Source: Methanomassiliicoccales archaeon | GTDB lineage: Archaea > Thermoplasmatota > Thermoplasmata > Methanomassiliicoccales > UBA472 | Assembly (NCBI GenBank): GCA_035527755.1 | Contig: DATKZX010000004.1 | Location: 85,014 to 123,053, forward strand | DNA: 38,040 bases | Reading direction: 5' to 3' | Part shown: piece after piece, positions 31,318 to 38,040 of the stretch | How positions within the stretch are numbered: the first letter of the stretch is position 1 | Layout of the letters: every line of letters begins with the position of its first letter | Made by a program: the position numbers and the translations under genes | The notes under the pieces: model-generated | Database searches by the model: none | What the model was told of the DNA's origin: nothing | What the model saw: only the letters and a program-made list of their open reading frames with translations

Positions 31318-33564
31318 TTATCGCCTACGTCGATACCATATCAGTATTAGAGCCGCCAAGGCGACCGTGGCCACCATACCGAGCAGGGGAAGGACCCACG
31401 ATGCCTCCGGCTCCTTTATTAGCGTCACATCACCGATTTCCATGTCCTGCCCGGGGAGAACCTGTATCTGTACTTCATTCACCTGATATCCATTTTTTAA
31501 GAGGACGATGGAATGGTTCCCGGGGGCGAGAAGGAGAGAGAAGCGCCCATCATCATCCACCTCCAGCATTGTTGCCGAGTTCTCTCCGAACACGACCTGC
31601 ACACCTGTCAAACCGTTCCCCTCCTCGTCCACCGCTCTACCGTACACCGTGGCGTTGGGGCCTTCTGTTCGAAAGGTCCATTGGAATTCGGTCATGCTGT
31701 TCCCGGCCAGGTCCTGACCGAGTACACGGACCTGATACTCAACATCGAAGTCCAGGACCATCGTCGATGTGAGGGTGCGGTCGTCCCACTCCCCCGTTCG
31801 CGTGACGTTGTTCACCGACACCATCACCGATCCTTGGTCCATATCCTCTGAGAAGGTGATGTTTATCTGGTCATCGTGGTCGACGGTCTGACCCCGAGGC
31901 ACGTACTCTATCACACTAGGAGGACTGAGGTCCGGGGTGATGTTCAGACCGGGGATGTTCACCAGTGGGAACGGGTCCTGGCAACCGGAGGGTATCAAGT
32001 ATGGCCGGTCCACGATTCCATCCTCGTTCTCATCTGGGGACACCCAGTCGGACCACAGGTTCCCTGTTCCGAAGTACCAGCTATTGTTCATGTCCCCGCA
32101 AAAGGCCTGCACCCGGCCCACTGAGTATGCCCGTCCCGAATCGTTATTGAAGAGCATGGCGTTGGCATCGATTACGTTGCCAGATCCGCTGGTAAGATAG
32201 ATGCCTTCGAAAGTGTTCCGTTCGAAGATGTTGCCATTCACCCGACAGTCATCTGAATTCCGCATCTCCAGACCATGCCGCAGATTGGTTTTTATGATAT
32301 TATCTTGCAGCAGAATATCTTGGCAACCTGAGACCACTATGCCATCGCTCCCCCCGTCCAAGTAACTGTTGTTCAGTATCTGGGAATCGTCCACGTGGAC
32401 CAGGTACATACCTTCCCCCAGGGAACCGCTCACCGAGTTCCCTATCGCTGACAGCCCTGTGATGATCTGATCGGCAGTGGTAGACGCTCTGATGCCACCG
32501 TCGCAATCGATGATGGCGTTGTCGCTGAGAGTGGTGTTCAGGACCGCCCCTGCGCCCAGATATATCCCCCAAGATGCGCTTCCTTTGTTCATCCGCATTA
32601 TGGTATTGTTCTGCACCAGATTACCTTGGCTGGGCGATATGTAGACGCCGTAGGTGCCATCATCGATCGAATTGTCGACGATGACGTTCAGGTCAGCTCC
32701 GCCCTCCAACCTTACTCCATAGGTATTATTGGACAAAGAGCTGTGGGAGACGATATTATCTCTAGCCTCAGGACCGAACCTTATGGCGAAAAGGCAATCG
32801 CTAACCTCGTTTTCCAGGAGCTGATTTAACGTCCCCCTCTCGACGAATATCCCGCCATCCCCAGATTGGTCCCTCACCTCGTTCCCTTGGACCAGATTGC
32901 CGGTGCAGCCTCTGTTGACCGCGGTCAGCGATATACCCGCGTGGCTGTTCCCAAACGCGACGTTGTCCTTCACAAATACTCCTTGGCTGTCCTCGACCAG
33001 TGTGCCTACACCGTTCCCTTCGAAAGTGTTATTGGAGACCTCACATGCGATCCTCTCACAATGCTGAAGATAGACACCGGCAAGATAATTATTGAGGAAC
33101 GAGGAACTGGACACCACCACGTTCTCGCAGTTGGCAACGGTGATACCTCGGGCGTTGAACTCGGCGTGGAGGTTGACTATCGTTCCGTTGGAGACGTTGA
33201 ACAGTATGACGCCGGAGCCACTGGCCTGAACGTTCAGATGCTCGCTCTCAGAGGTGTATGCATCGGTGACCGCACAATCGACGATACGGAAGTGCTTGGT
33301 GGTGTTAGCTATGAAAATACCGTGGTGCTGGCCGGTGGCATTGACCTGGACGTCGGTAAGCACGTACGGATCGGCCATGGTCCCGCTTCCGGTGAAGCCG
33401 GCAGCGAGGAATCCACTATCTCCCTCGATCACCAGGGGAGTGCTCGTCTCCGCCCCTGTTGAATAAGGGGAGAATACCAGCAGTATCATTGACACCACTA
33501 GAACGATGATCATGGACCTGATAAGAGCCCCCTTACCTTTCCGGTCCGTCATGGTGCAACCCAT
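31318..33564 (-). CDS. Large surface protein: NosD-type beta-helix, Ig-like and regulatory-like domains, C-terminal anchor
   Basis: This 748-residue exported protein has a signal sequence (basic MTDRKGKGALIR then a long hydrophobic stretch), a right-handed parallel beta-helix from about 90 to 500 built of NosD-like repeats (such as IFERNTFEGIYLTSGSGN), a bacterial Ig-like domain (about 545-640, ITFSEDMDQGSVMVSV), a carboxypeptidase-regulatory-like domain (about 645-710, GRAVDEEGNGLTGVQV) and a C-terminal membrane helix followed by RRRR. It is probably an anchored cell-surface adhesin or carbohydrate-binding protein. The start may be the ATG at 33552, four codons further in. Confidence 0.82.
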   Translation of the reverse strand: MGCTMTDRKGKGALIRSMIIVLVVSMILLVFSPYSTGAETSTPLVIEGDSGFLAAGFTGSGTMADPYVLTDVQVNATGQHHGIFIANTTKHFRIVDCAVTDAYTSESEHLNVQASGSGVILFNVSNGTIVNLHAEFNARGITVANCENVVVSSSSFLNNYLAGVYLQHCERIACEVSNNTFEGNGVGTLVEDSQGVFVKDNVAFGNSHAGISLTAVNRGCTGNLVQGNEVRDQSGDGGIFVERGTLNQLLENEVSDCLFAIRFGPEARDNIVSHSSLSNNTYGVRLEGGADLNVIVDNSIDDGTYGVYISPSQGNLVQNNTIMRMNKGSASWGIYLGAGAVLNTTLSDNAIIDCDGGIRASTTADQIITGLSAIGNSVSGSLGEGMYLVHVDDSQILNNSYLDGGSDGIVVSGCQDILLQDNIIKTNLRHGLEMRNSDDCRVNGNIFERNTFEGIYLTSGSGNVIDANAMLFNNDSGRAYSVGRVQAFCGDMNNSWYFGTGNLWSDWVSPDENEDGIVDRPYLIPSGCQDPFPLVNIPGLNITPDLSPPSVIEYVPRGQTVDHDDQINITFSEDMDQGSVMVSVNNVTRTGEWDDRTLTSTMVLDFDVEYQVRVLGQDLAGNSMTEFQWTFRTEGPNATVYGRAVDEEGNGLTGVQVVFGENSATMLEVDDDGRFSLLLAPGNHSIVLLKNGYQVNEVQIQVLPGQDMEIGDVTLIKEPEASWVLPLLGMVATVALAALILIWYRRRR

Positions 33565-33599
33565 GGAGATGACCGCTAATCAATATTTGTTGAGAATTG

Positions 33600-33674
33600 T
33601 GGAGCCACTGGAGGGAATTGAACCCTCGACCTACGCCTTACCAAGGCGTCGCTATACCTCTAAGCCACAGTGGC
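33600..33674 (-). tRNA. tRNA-Thr (anticodon GGT)
   Basis: On the minus strand from 33674: acceptor GCCACTG/CAGTGGC, anticodon stem ACGCC/GGCGT with loop TTGGTAA (anticodon GGT), T-arm GAGGG-TTCAATT-CCCTC, discriminator T, and encoded CCA at 33600-33602. Confidence 0.95.
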
Positions 33675-33768
33675 CTTGCTCGACCGAGAAACGGATGGTC
33701 GTTCATAAACCTTTTGTTGCTGGAAGTAAACAAAATCCTTTTCATTCCCATTACACTAGAGGTGAACG

Positions 33769-35691
33769 ATGAAGAAGGAGATGACGGCCTTCGACGTGGC
33801 GACCATGACGTCGGAGCTTCAGGGCATTTGCGGCGGGTTCCTGGACAAGATATTTCACTGGGAAGGCCGCAACGTGCTCATTAGGATCAATGTTCAGAGC
33901 GAGGGAAAGAAGGAACTGTTCCTGAAGGATGGGAAATGGCTGCACTTGGAGGCCGAACGTCCAGAGACCCCGGACACGCCTTCGGGATTCGCCGTGCATC
34001 TGAGAAAGGTGCTTAGCAATACCCGCATTCTGTCCGTATCTCAACGGGAGTTCGACCGCATCGTCACCATGGACCTGGCCAGCAAGGAGGGTCATTACCA
34101 GGTGATCTTCGAACTGATAGGCGAAGGGAACCTGATCCTGGTCCACGAGGGAAAGATCATCAATGCTCTGGAACAGAAGAAGTGGCGGCACCGAGACGTG
34201 ATCATTGGTGCTGAGTACGCCTACCCTCCTTCCCGTTTCGATCCTCGGAACGCTTCCTTGGAGGATTACGAAAAGGCCGTACTGGCTTCCAAATCCGATC
34301 TGGTGAGGACACTGGCCACATCAGTGAACCTGGGCGGTCAGTACGGTGAGGAGATATGCCTGCGCACCTCCCTGGACAAGGGACGGAAGGCGTCCTCCCT
34401 GACCCATGCGGAAATCGTCACCATCTATGAGGCGACCTTAGCCATGTTCCGTGAGCTCCGAGAGTCCCCAAGACCCTGCTTGGTGAAGGACGGAGAGGAC
34501 ACCGTCGATGCTACGCCCATCCCACTGCTGGTCAATTCCGGGTGGACCGCGCAGGACCTGCCTACACTGTCCCAGGCATTGGTCATGTTCCTGGCCCAAA
34601 GGAAGGCGGTCGTGGAGAAGAAGGACAGCGAACTAGAGCGGCTGCAGCGCCAGTTGGACCAGCAGATAAAGGGCATCGAGGCCACCGAAAGCGAAGCAGC
34701 GGTCCTACAGGCCCAGGGCGACCTGCTTTACACCAGTTATACCGAGGTCAACCTGACGCTGGGAAGAATGAAGGCGTTGGCCCAGAAGAACAACTGGGAG
34801 CATCTGAAGGAGGAGGGAGCGAAGATACCACTGGTGACCTCGGTGGATCCCCGGAAGAAGAGCTTCCACATGAAGGTGGGAGAGGAGGATGTGGCCCTCG
34901 ACTACGACGTTGGCATCGACGAGAACGCCAATCGTCTGTACACCCAGGCTAAGGAGCTGCGGGAGAAGACCTCCGGGGCTAGGACGGCCATGGATGAGAC
35001 CCGCCGGGCGATCGGGAAGAGAGTGGTCAAGGGAGAGAAGGAAGCGTTGCTGAACAAGGAAAAAGTGGCGCCGACCAAACGCTTCTGGTATGAGAGCTAT
35101 AAGTGGTTCCTCACCTCCGGAGGACGACTAGTGGTCGGCGGCCGGGACGCCAAGAGCAACGATCAGGTGGTGAAGAAACATCTGGGGGAGAAAGAGCGGT
35201 ATGCGCACGCGGACATGCATGGTGCCCCCTCCATTGTTCTCAAGAACGGAGCCGACGCTTCAGATGAGGAGATGAAAGAGGTCTGCCAGTTCGCTATATG
35301 CCATTCCAAGGCCTGGAACGCAGGGGCTGCCGAGGGTACTGCCTACTGGGTGTTGCCCGATCAGGTTTCCAAAAGGCCAGAGGCCGGTGAGTTCGCCCCT
35401 CGAGGGGCTTTTATAATCAGGGGCAAGAGGAACTACATCTACCACCTGCCGTTGGAGATGTTGGTGGCCGAACTGGAGGTCGAAGGGGCGCGAAAGGTCA
35501 TGTGCGCCCCCCGAGAGAGCGTCGGCGATCGTTCCGTAAAGTATGTGATCATCATCCCGGGAAAGACCCCCAGGGGGAAGATTTCATCGGCATTGGCCCG
35601 GGCGTTTCAGGTGCCAGAGGAGGAGATCTCCCGCATACTTCCGCCTGGAGACGTGGCCATCAAGGAAGCTCATGGAGTGATCATTGAGTGA
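33769..35691 (+). CDS. rqcH: RqcH / NFACT ribosome quality-control protein
   Basis: The 640-residue protein is the archaeal homologue of bacterial RqcH and eukaryotic NEMF/Rqc2, which binds stalled large ribosomal subunits and can recruit tRNA to add C-terminal tails. Seen: NFACT-N domain with Asp96-Arg97 in REFDRIV, the DR pair needed for tailing; a coiled-coil middle (about 280-345); and NFACT-R (DUF814, about 430-560) with KRFWYESYKWFLTSGGRLVVGGRDA and HADMHGAPS. The ATG follows AGAGGTGA directly. It is flanked by tRNA-Thr and tRNA-Arg genes. Confidence 0.93.
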   Translation: MKKEMTAFDVATMTSELQGICGGFLDKIFHWEGRNVLIRINVQSEGKKELFLKDGKWLHLEAERPETPDTPSGFAVHLRKVLSNTRILSVSQREFDRIVTMDLASKEGHYQVIFELIGEGNLILVHEGKIINALEQKKWRHRDVIIGAEYAYPPSRFDPRNASLEDYEKAVLASKSDLVRTLATSVNLGGQYGEEICLRTSLDKGRKASSLTHAEIVTIYEATLAMFRELRESPRPCLVKDGEDTVDATPIPLLVNSGWTAQDLPTLSQALVMFLAQRKAVVEKKDSELERLQRQLDQQIKGIEATESEAAVLQAQGDLLYTSYTEVNLTLGRMKALAQKNNWEHLKEEGAKIPLVTSVDPRKKSFHMKVGEEDVALDYDVGIDENANRLYTQAKELREKTSGARTAMDETRRAIGKRVVKGEKEALLNKEKVAPTKRFWYESYKWFLTSGGRLVVGGRDAKSNDQVVKKHLGEKERYAHADMHGAPSIVLKNGADASDEEMKEVCQFAICHSKAWNAGAAEGTAYWVLPDQVSKRPEAGEFAPRGAFIIRGKRNYIYHLPLEMLVAELEVEGARKVMCAPRESVGDRSVKYVIIIPGKTPRGKISSALARAFQVPEEEISRILPPGDVAIKEAHGVIIE

Positions 35692-35698
35692 GAAAAAG

Positions 35699-35772
35699 CG
35701 CCCGGGCCGGAATTCGAATCCGGGTCCAGAGGTCCGCAACCTCTTAGGATATCCAAACTACCCCACCCGGGC
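35699..35772 (-). tRNA. tRNA-Arg (anticodon GCG)
   Basis: On the minus strand from 35772: acceptor GCCCGGG/CCCGGGC, anticodon stem AGAGG/CCTCT with loop TTGCGGA (anticodon GCG), T-arm CCGGA-TTCGAAT-TCCGG, discriminator G, no encoded CCA, followed by a CTTTTTC terminator run. Confidence 0.95.
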
Positions 35773-35880
35773 TTAGATTGTGGAGAATATGCTCCAATTA
35801 CTAAAGCGTTATTATTGCACTCCATCCATCATCACGAACCGACATGGACCTTTAATCGTGTAAAACCAGGAAATCGATGG

Positions 35881-35931
35881 GGCGCCCGGGCCGTAGCATA
35901 AGTTACAGAATGCGGCCAAAGATGTGGCGCC
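35881..35931. other. Nested inverted repeats in the tRNA-Arg / S17e gap
   Basis: The non-coding stretch 35773-35945 has no gene. Inside it GGCGCC (35881-35886) pairs with GGCGCC (35926-35931), and GGCCG (35889-35893) with CGGCC (35913-35917), nested. This could be a small structured RNA or a terminator remnant; support is weak. Confidence 0.25.
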
Positions 35932-35945
35932 ATATGAAAACCTAG

Positions 35946-35993
35946 AAAAGATCCCTCGGGGGATCGAAGTCCTCCGCGCATGCGATGATGCGC
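35946..35993 (-). terminator. Double hairpin downstream of S17e
   Basis: On the minus strand after the S17e stop come GCGCAT-loop-ATGCGC (35976-35993) and then GATCCC-CCGA-GGGATC (35950-35965) followed by TTTTCT. The second hairpin with its T-run looks like an intrinsic-type terminator. Confidence 0.55.
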
Positions 35994-36003
35994 AGAACGA
36001 TGT

Positions 36004-36195
36004 TTAGAACTCTCTTGACTGCCAGTACCGGCTAGCGTACCCTGCTATGCGGTTCCTCATGGTGATGGAATCCACACTAGTAAGCTTCTGGACCAGCACT
36101 TTGTTGTTCTCAAAGTCGGCACTGAAGGCCCTTGGGTACCTGTGGACCAATTCGATGGCCACCCTTTTGATGTAAGTTGGTCTGATGTTGCCCAT
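36004..36195 (-). CDS. rps17e: 30S ribosomal protein S17e
   Basis: This 63-residue protein is unmistakable: MGNIRPTYIKRVAIELVHRYP at the start, FSADFENNKVLVQKLTSVDS in the middle and RNRIAGYASRYW at the end. S17e is found in archaea and eukaryotes only, a firm domain marker. A TATA box (AATATATATAATG, about 36231-36243) overlaps the end of thyX upstream, so the gene has its own promoter. Confidence 0.95.
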   Translation of the reverse strand: MGNIRPTYIKRVAIELVHRYPRAFSADFENNKVLVQKLTSVDSITMRNRIAGYASRYWQSREF

Positions 36196-36233
36196 AGCAA
36201 TCTTCCCAGATAAATCCCGCCAAAGTCATCGCA

Positions 36234-36908
36234 TTATATATATTTTAGCTCCAACCGGGGCTTGCCACAGCTTAACTTGCCTTCCCGACACTTACCCCTT
36301 ATGCATGATGGCCCGGCATCCCGGAAGATGCTAGGGGATATCTCTCGTACCTCTTTCAGCATCAGTTCGGCCGCGGTCCTGATCTCCTGCTGGGCGCGGC
36401 GACAAGTACGCAACGTGAAGAAATGCCATAGCTCTCGGGCGTTCATAGTGACGACGATATTGGTGGTGCAGGCGTTCGGAAGTACATAACGGGCATCCTC
36501 GACCGGAACGATGGACACGAGCTGCTGATACGCCTCCCACGCGTTCTGCATGGCCCCCTCGAATATGCGGTTGGCCTCCGGGTCCGCTAGCACTGGTCCG
36601 GGGGTCACGTAGTCCGGCTCCAACAACGAAACGTACCGTTGGCTCTGCTGCGAGTAACTGGCCAGCCGATGCCTCACCAACTGATGCGTTAGGGAGCGCG
36701 ATACCCCCTCCAAACTGAAGGTGTAGGAAGCATGCTCGATCACCGAATGATGCCCCATTCCCACCACCTTATCGATGAAGCCTCCGGCCTTGTCCTCGGT
36801 CACGTTCTCCAGTATCTCGCTGGCTGGGTCCATTGAGTAGCAGGAATGGGCGGCAGCGGCGCATAGCCTCTCCGCGTCCTTGGTGTATGATAGCAGGACG
36901 ACCTTCAT
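36234..36908 (-). CDS. thyX: Flavin-dependent thymidylate synthase ThyX
   Basis: This 224-residue FAD enzyme makes dTMP from dUMP with methylene-tetrahydrofolate or a related folate. The signature RHRX7S is at 79-89 (RHRLASYSQQS), preceded by SVIEHASYTFSLEGVSRSLTHQ, and the later NARELWHFFTLRTCRRAQQEIR binds nucleotide. It ends in a Cys-containing tail (CIRGKCREGKLSCG) typical of archaeal ThyX. It lies upstream of S17e on the same strand. Confidence 0.95.
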   Translation of the reverse strand: MKVVLLSYTKDAERLCAAAAHSCYSMDPASEILENVTEDKAGGFIDKVVGMGHHSVIEHASYTFSLEGVSRSLTHQLVRHRLASYSQQSQRYVSLLEPDYVTPGPVLADPEANRIFEGAMQNAWEAYQQLVSIVPVEDARYVLPNACTTNIVVTMNARELWHFFTLRTCRRAQQEIRTAAELMLKEVREISPSIFRDAGPSCIRGKCREGKLSCGKPRLELKYI

Positions 36909-36945
36909 CGGAAAGGGTATGCTATTCAGGAAAAAAGGATTTCCC

Positions 36946-37172
36946 TCAATTCTGAGCTACGAACGAGAAGGAAGCTTCAGCGTTGCTCTTAGGTTGGCTT
37001 AATTTCAGGTCCTTCAGGTCCTTGAGCCGGTACACGATCGGATCCCCCCCTGACAGGATCTGGCGAATGCCTTCCACGTGGCCGTCACCAACCACGGCCA
37101 GGATGCCACCGTGCTCCCCTTCGGCCTTTAGGATCGCTTTGGCCATGTGCACATTGCGCTCATCGATAAGCA
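36946..37172 (-). pseudogene. TraB-family protein, C-terminal fragment
   Basis: On the minus strand the frame encodes RVLIDERNVHMAKAILKAEG and GGILAVVGDGHVEGI, matching the C-terminal core of the TraB/PrgY/GumN family, then a short tail to the stop at 36946. The N-terminal half of the domain is absent. Upstream of about 37172 the same strand instead encodes the N-terminus of a ROK kinase in another frame. The gene is cut at the junction, not properly started. Confidence 0.65.
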
Positions 37173-37435
37173 CCCTCTTTACTGTCAATAAGTCCGGCAA
37201 TCCCGAATCCGATGCCGGCGATATCATCTATACCTGATTTTGAAGATGAAATTTCTTTAAGATAATCTTCATTAATAATCTCTTTCAGTACTCCTACCAT
37301 GAGGTCTTTTAAGGCAACTTTATCCTCTTTGCGGGGGGTAGGATGCGACAGGCTTGAGAGAATTTCACCTTTCTCGGATACGACGACGGTCTTTATGTTG
37401 GTACCGCCTATATCGACTCCAACAGCTATCTTCAT
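37165..37435 (-). pseudogene. ROK-family sugar kinase, N-terminal fragment
   Basis: From the ATG at 37435 the minus strand encodes MKIAVGVDIGGTNIKTVVVS, the phosphate-binding DxGGT loop of ROK kinases such as glucokinase, and GIGFGIAGLIDSKEG, the normal next motif. Homology stops near residue 87-90, where TraB sequence begins in another frame; a chance stop follows at 37160. The full protein would be about 300 residues. Base composition and codon use are more A+T-rich than to the left. Confidence 0.65.
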
Positions 37436-37556
37436 ATAATGTCTTCTCCTGTAATAATGAAAACAAATATTTTTTTAGAAACACCTATATTATCATAATT
37501 AATGGAACCGTGCAAAGCATATGAAGCTATATCTATAATAAAGGAGGGGGGAAAAG

Positions 37557-37613
37557 AAGTCATTTTGCAAAGAACACTGGTTTGAAGTGACGACAAGACG
37601 TGAGAGTATATGA
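37557..37613 (+). pseudogene. Degenerate duplicate of the YjbQ N-terminus
   Basis: Eighteen codons, KSFCKEHWFEVTTRRESI then TGA, match the start of the intact gene 132 bases downstream ([18 protein letters not shown]). A GGAGGGGGG ribosome site precedes them, but the codon aligned with the ATG reads AAG and no other start exists after the upstream TAA. A remnant of a tandem duplication is the simplest reading. Confidence 0.6.
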
Positions 37614-37688
37614 TTGATCCCGATGCAGCCAGAAGTAGGCGCTTCTAAGCGAGGCATCGAGGAATTCTTTTGATTAAATGGAGGAGAT

Positions 37689-38040
37689 ATGAAGTCTTAC
37701 CGTAAAGAACTCTGGTTTGAGGTGCCGACGAGAAGAGCCTTTATTAACATCACCCCGCAGGTCGAAGAGTGCCTGAAGGAGAGCGGCATTAAACACGGAT
37801 TAGTACTGTGCAACGCTATGCACATTACCGCCTCTGTATTCATTAATGACGATGAGTCCGGACTGCATCATGATTACGATGTCTGGCTCGAAAAACTGGC
37901 GCCGCATGCTTCCACTTCACAATACAGGCACAATGTGGGCGAGGATAACGCGGACGCGCATATGAAGAGACAGATTATGGGCAGGGAGGTTGTGGTGGCT
38001 GTGACTGACGGCAAGCTCGATTTTGGAACATGGGAGCGGA
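37689..38040 (+). CDS. YjbQ / UPF0047 family protein (5' part)
   Basis: The frame runs from the ATG at 37689 off the right edge (117 codons, no stop). [24 protein letters not shown]... matches the UPF0047 opening, followed by [36 protein letters not shown] and [22 protein letters not shown], with the conserved His and Glu-Asp residues of the active-site region. YjbQ relatives have a thiamine phosphate synthase side activity; the real role is unclear. GGAGGAGAT lies directly before the ATG, a strong bacterial-style site. The full family length is about 135-140, so roughly 20 residues are missing. Confidence 0.85.
   Translation, partial: MKSYRKELWFEVPTRRAFINITPQVEECLKESGIKHGLVLCNAMHITASVFINDDESGLHHDYDVWLEKLAPHASTSQYRHNVGEDNADAHMKRQIMGREVVVAVTDGKLDFGTWER

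Noticed and set aside
1-38040. CRISPR arrays, insertion sequences, phage genes
   Set aside because: No regularly spaced repeats, transposase or integrase motifs, or terminal inverted repeats were seen.

Overview
The window is a gene-dense piece of an archaeal chromosome, most likely from an uncultured member of the Thermoplasmata or a related euryarchaeal group. The archaeal evidence is RpoK, ribosomal protein S17e, an RqcH/NFACT protein of archaeal type, archaeal-type LeuC and LeuD, TATA boxes placed 25-40 nt before many start codons with little or no leader, and tRNA genes some of which lack an encoded CCA. Genus cannot be given from sequence alone. TAG is an ordinary stop codon here (leuD, the photolyase, the Cdd1-like gene, one heliorhodopsin, the gene at 18491 and the protease all end in TAG), so widespread pyrrolysine recoding is unlikely.

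Layout. 1-2089 (minus): 5' end of rpoK and the overlapping leuC-leuD pair. 2133-2852: two tandem small membrane proteins, the second with an in-frame TAG inside sequence that stays homologous to the first. 2950-8330: a beta-CASP MBL nuclease, a class II photolyase, a zinc phospholipase C-like protein, a 16-codon mini-gene with its own Shine-Dalgarno sequence and terminator, a polytopic membrane protein and a Cdd1-like helix-hairpin-helix protein. 8450-9949: an ACT-ACT-MBL fusion. 9979-11767: two tandem heliorhodopsins, divergent from an operon of an ArsA-type ATPase, an ArsD-like CC protein and Fpg DNA glycosylase (11878-13906). 13966-17218: a small membrane protein, DUF2284, an ArsR-type regulator with a Cys-x-Cys motif, a QueG-like iron-sulfur protein, SemiSWEET and another membrane protein. 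17315-22602: an SDR, tRNA-Arg, an unknown Cys-rich protein divergent from hypE, a DUF169-methyltransferase pair behind a perfect palindrome, and a VIT1/CCC1-like protein. 22835-31274: a secreted metalloprotease, tRNA-Val, a small Cys protein with a HEAT-repeat protein, aguB-aguA for putrescine synthesis, a DUF362 ferredoxin protein, DUF1015, and a potassium channel fused to a YHS domain. 31318-36908: a large beta-helix surface protein, tRNA-Thr, RqcH, tRNA-Arg, S17e and ThyX.

The last ~870 bases (about 37170-38040) differ in character. They are more A+T-rich, have strong Shine-Dalgarno sites and hold bacterial-looking genes. They join the archaeal part inside two broken genes (a TraB C-terminus and a ROK kinase N-terminus), which suggests an assembly chimera or a recent rearrangement.

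The most coherent biology is the photobiology and DNA-repair area at 4.4-14 kb: two heliorhodopsins, a photolyase, Fpg, and an ArsA/ArsD-like pair back to back with the heliorhodopsins. The strongest single oddities are the tandem heliorhodopsin pair, the K+ channel-YHS fusion, the ACT-ACT-MBL fusion, the 16-codon gene and the TAG-interrupted paralogue.
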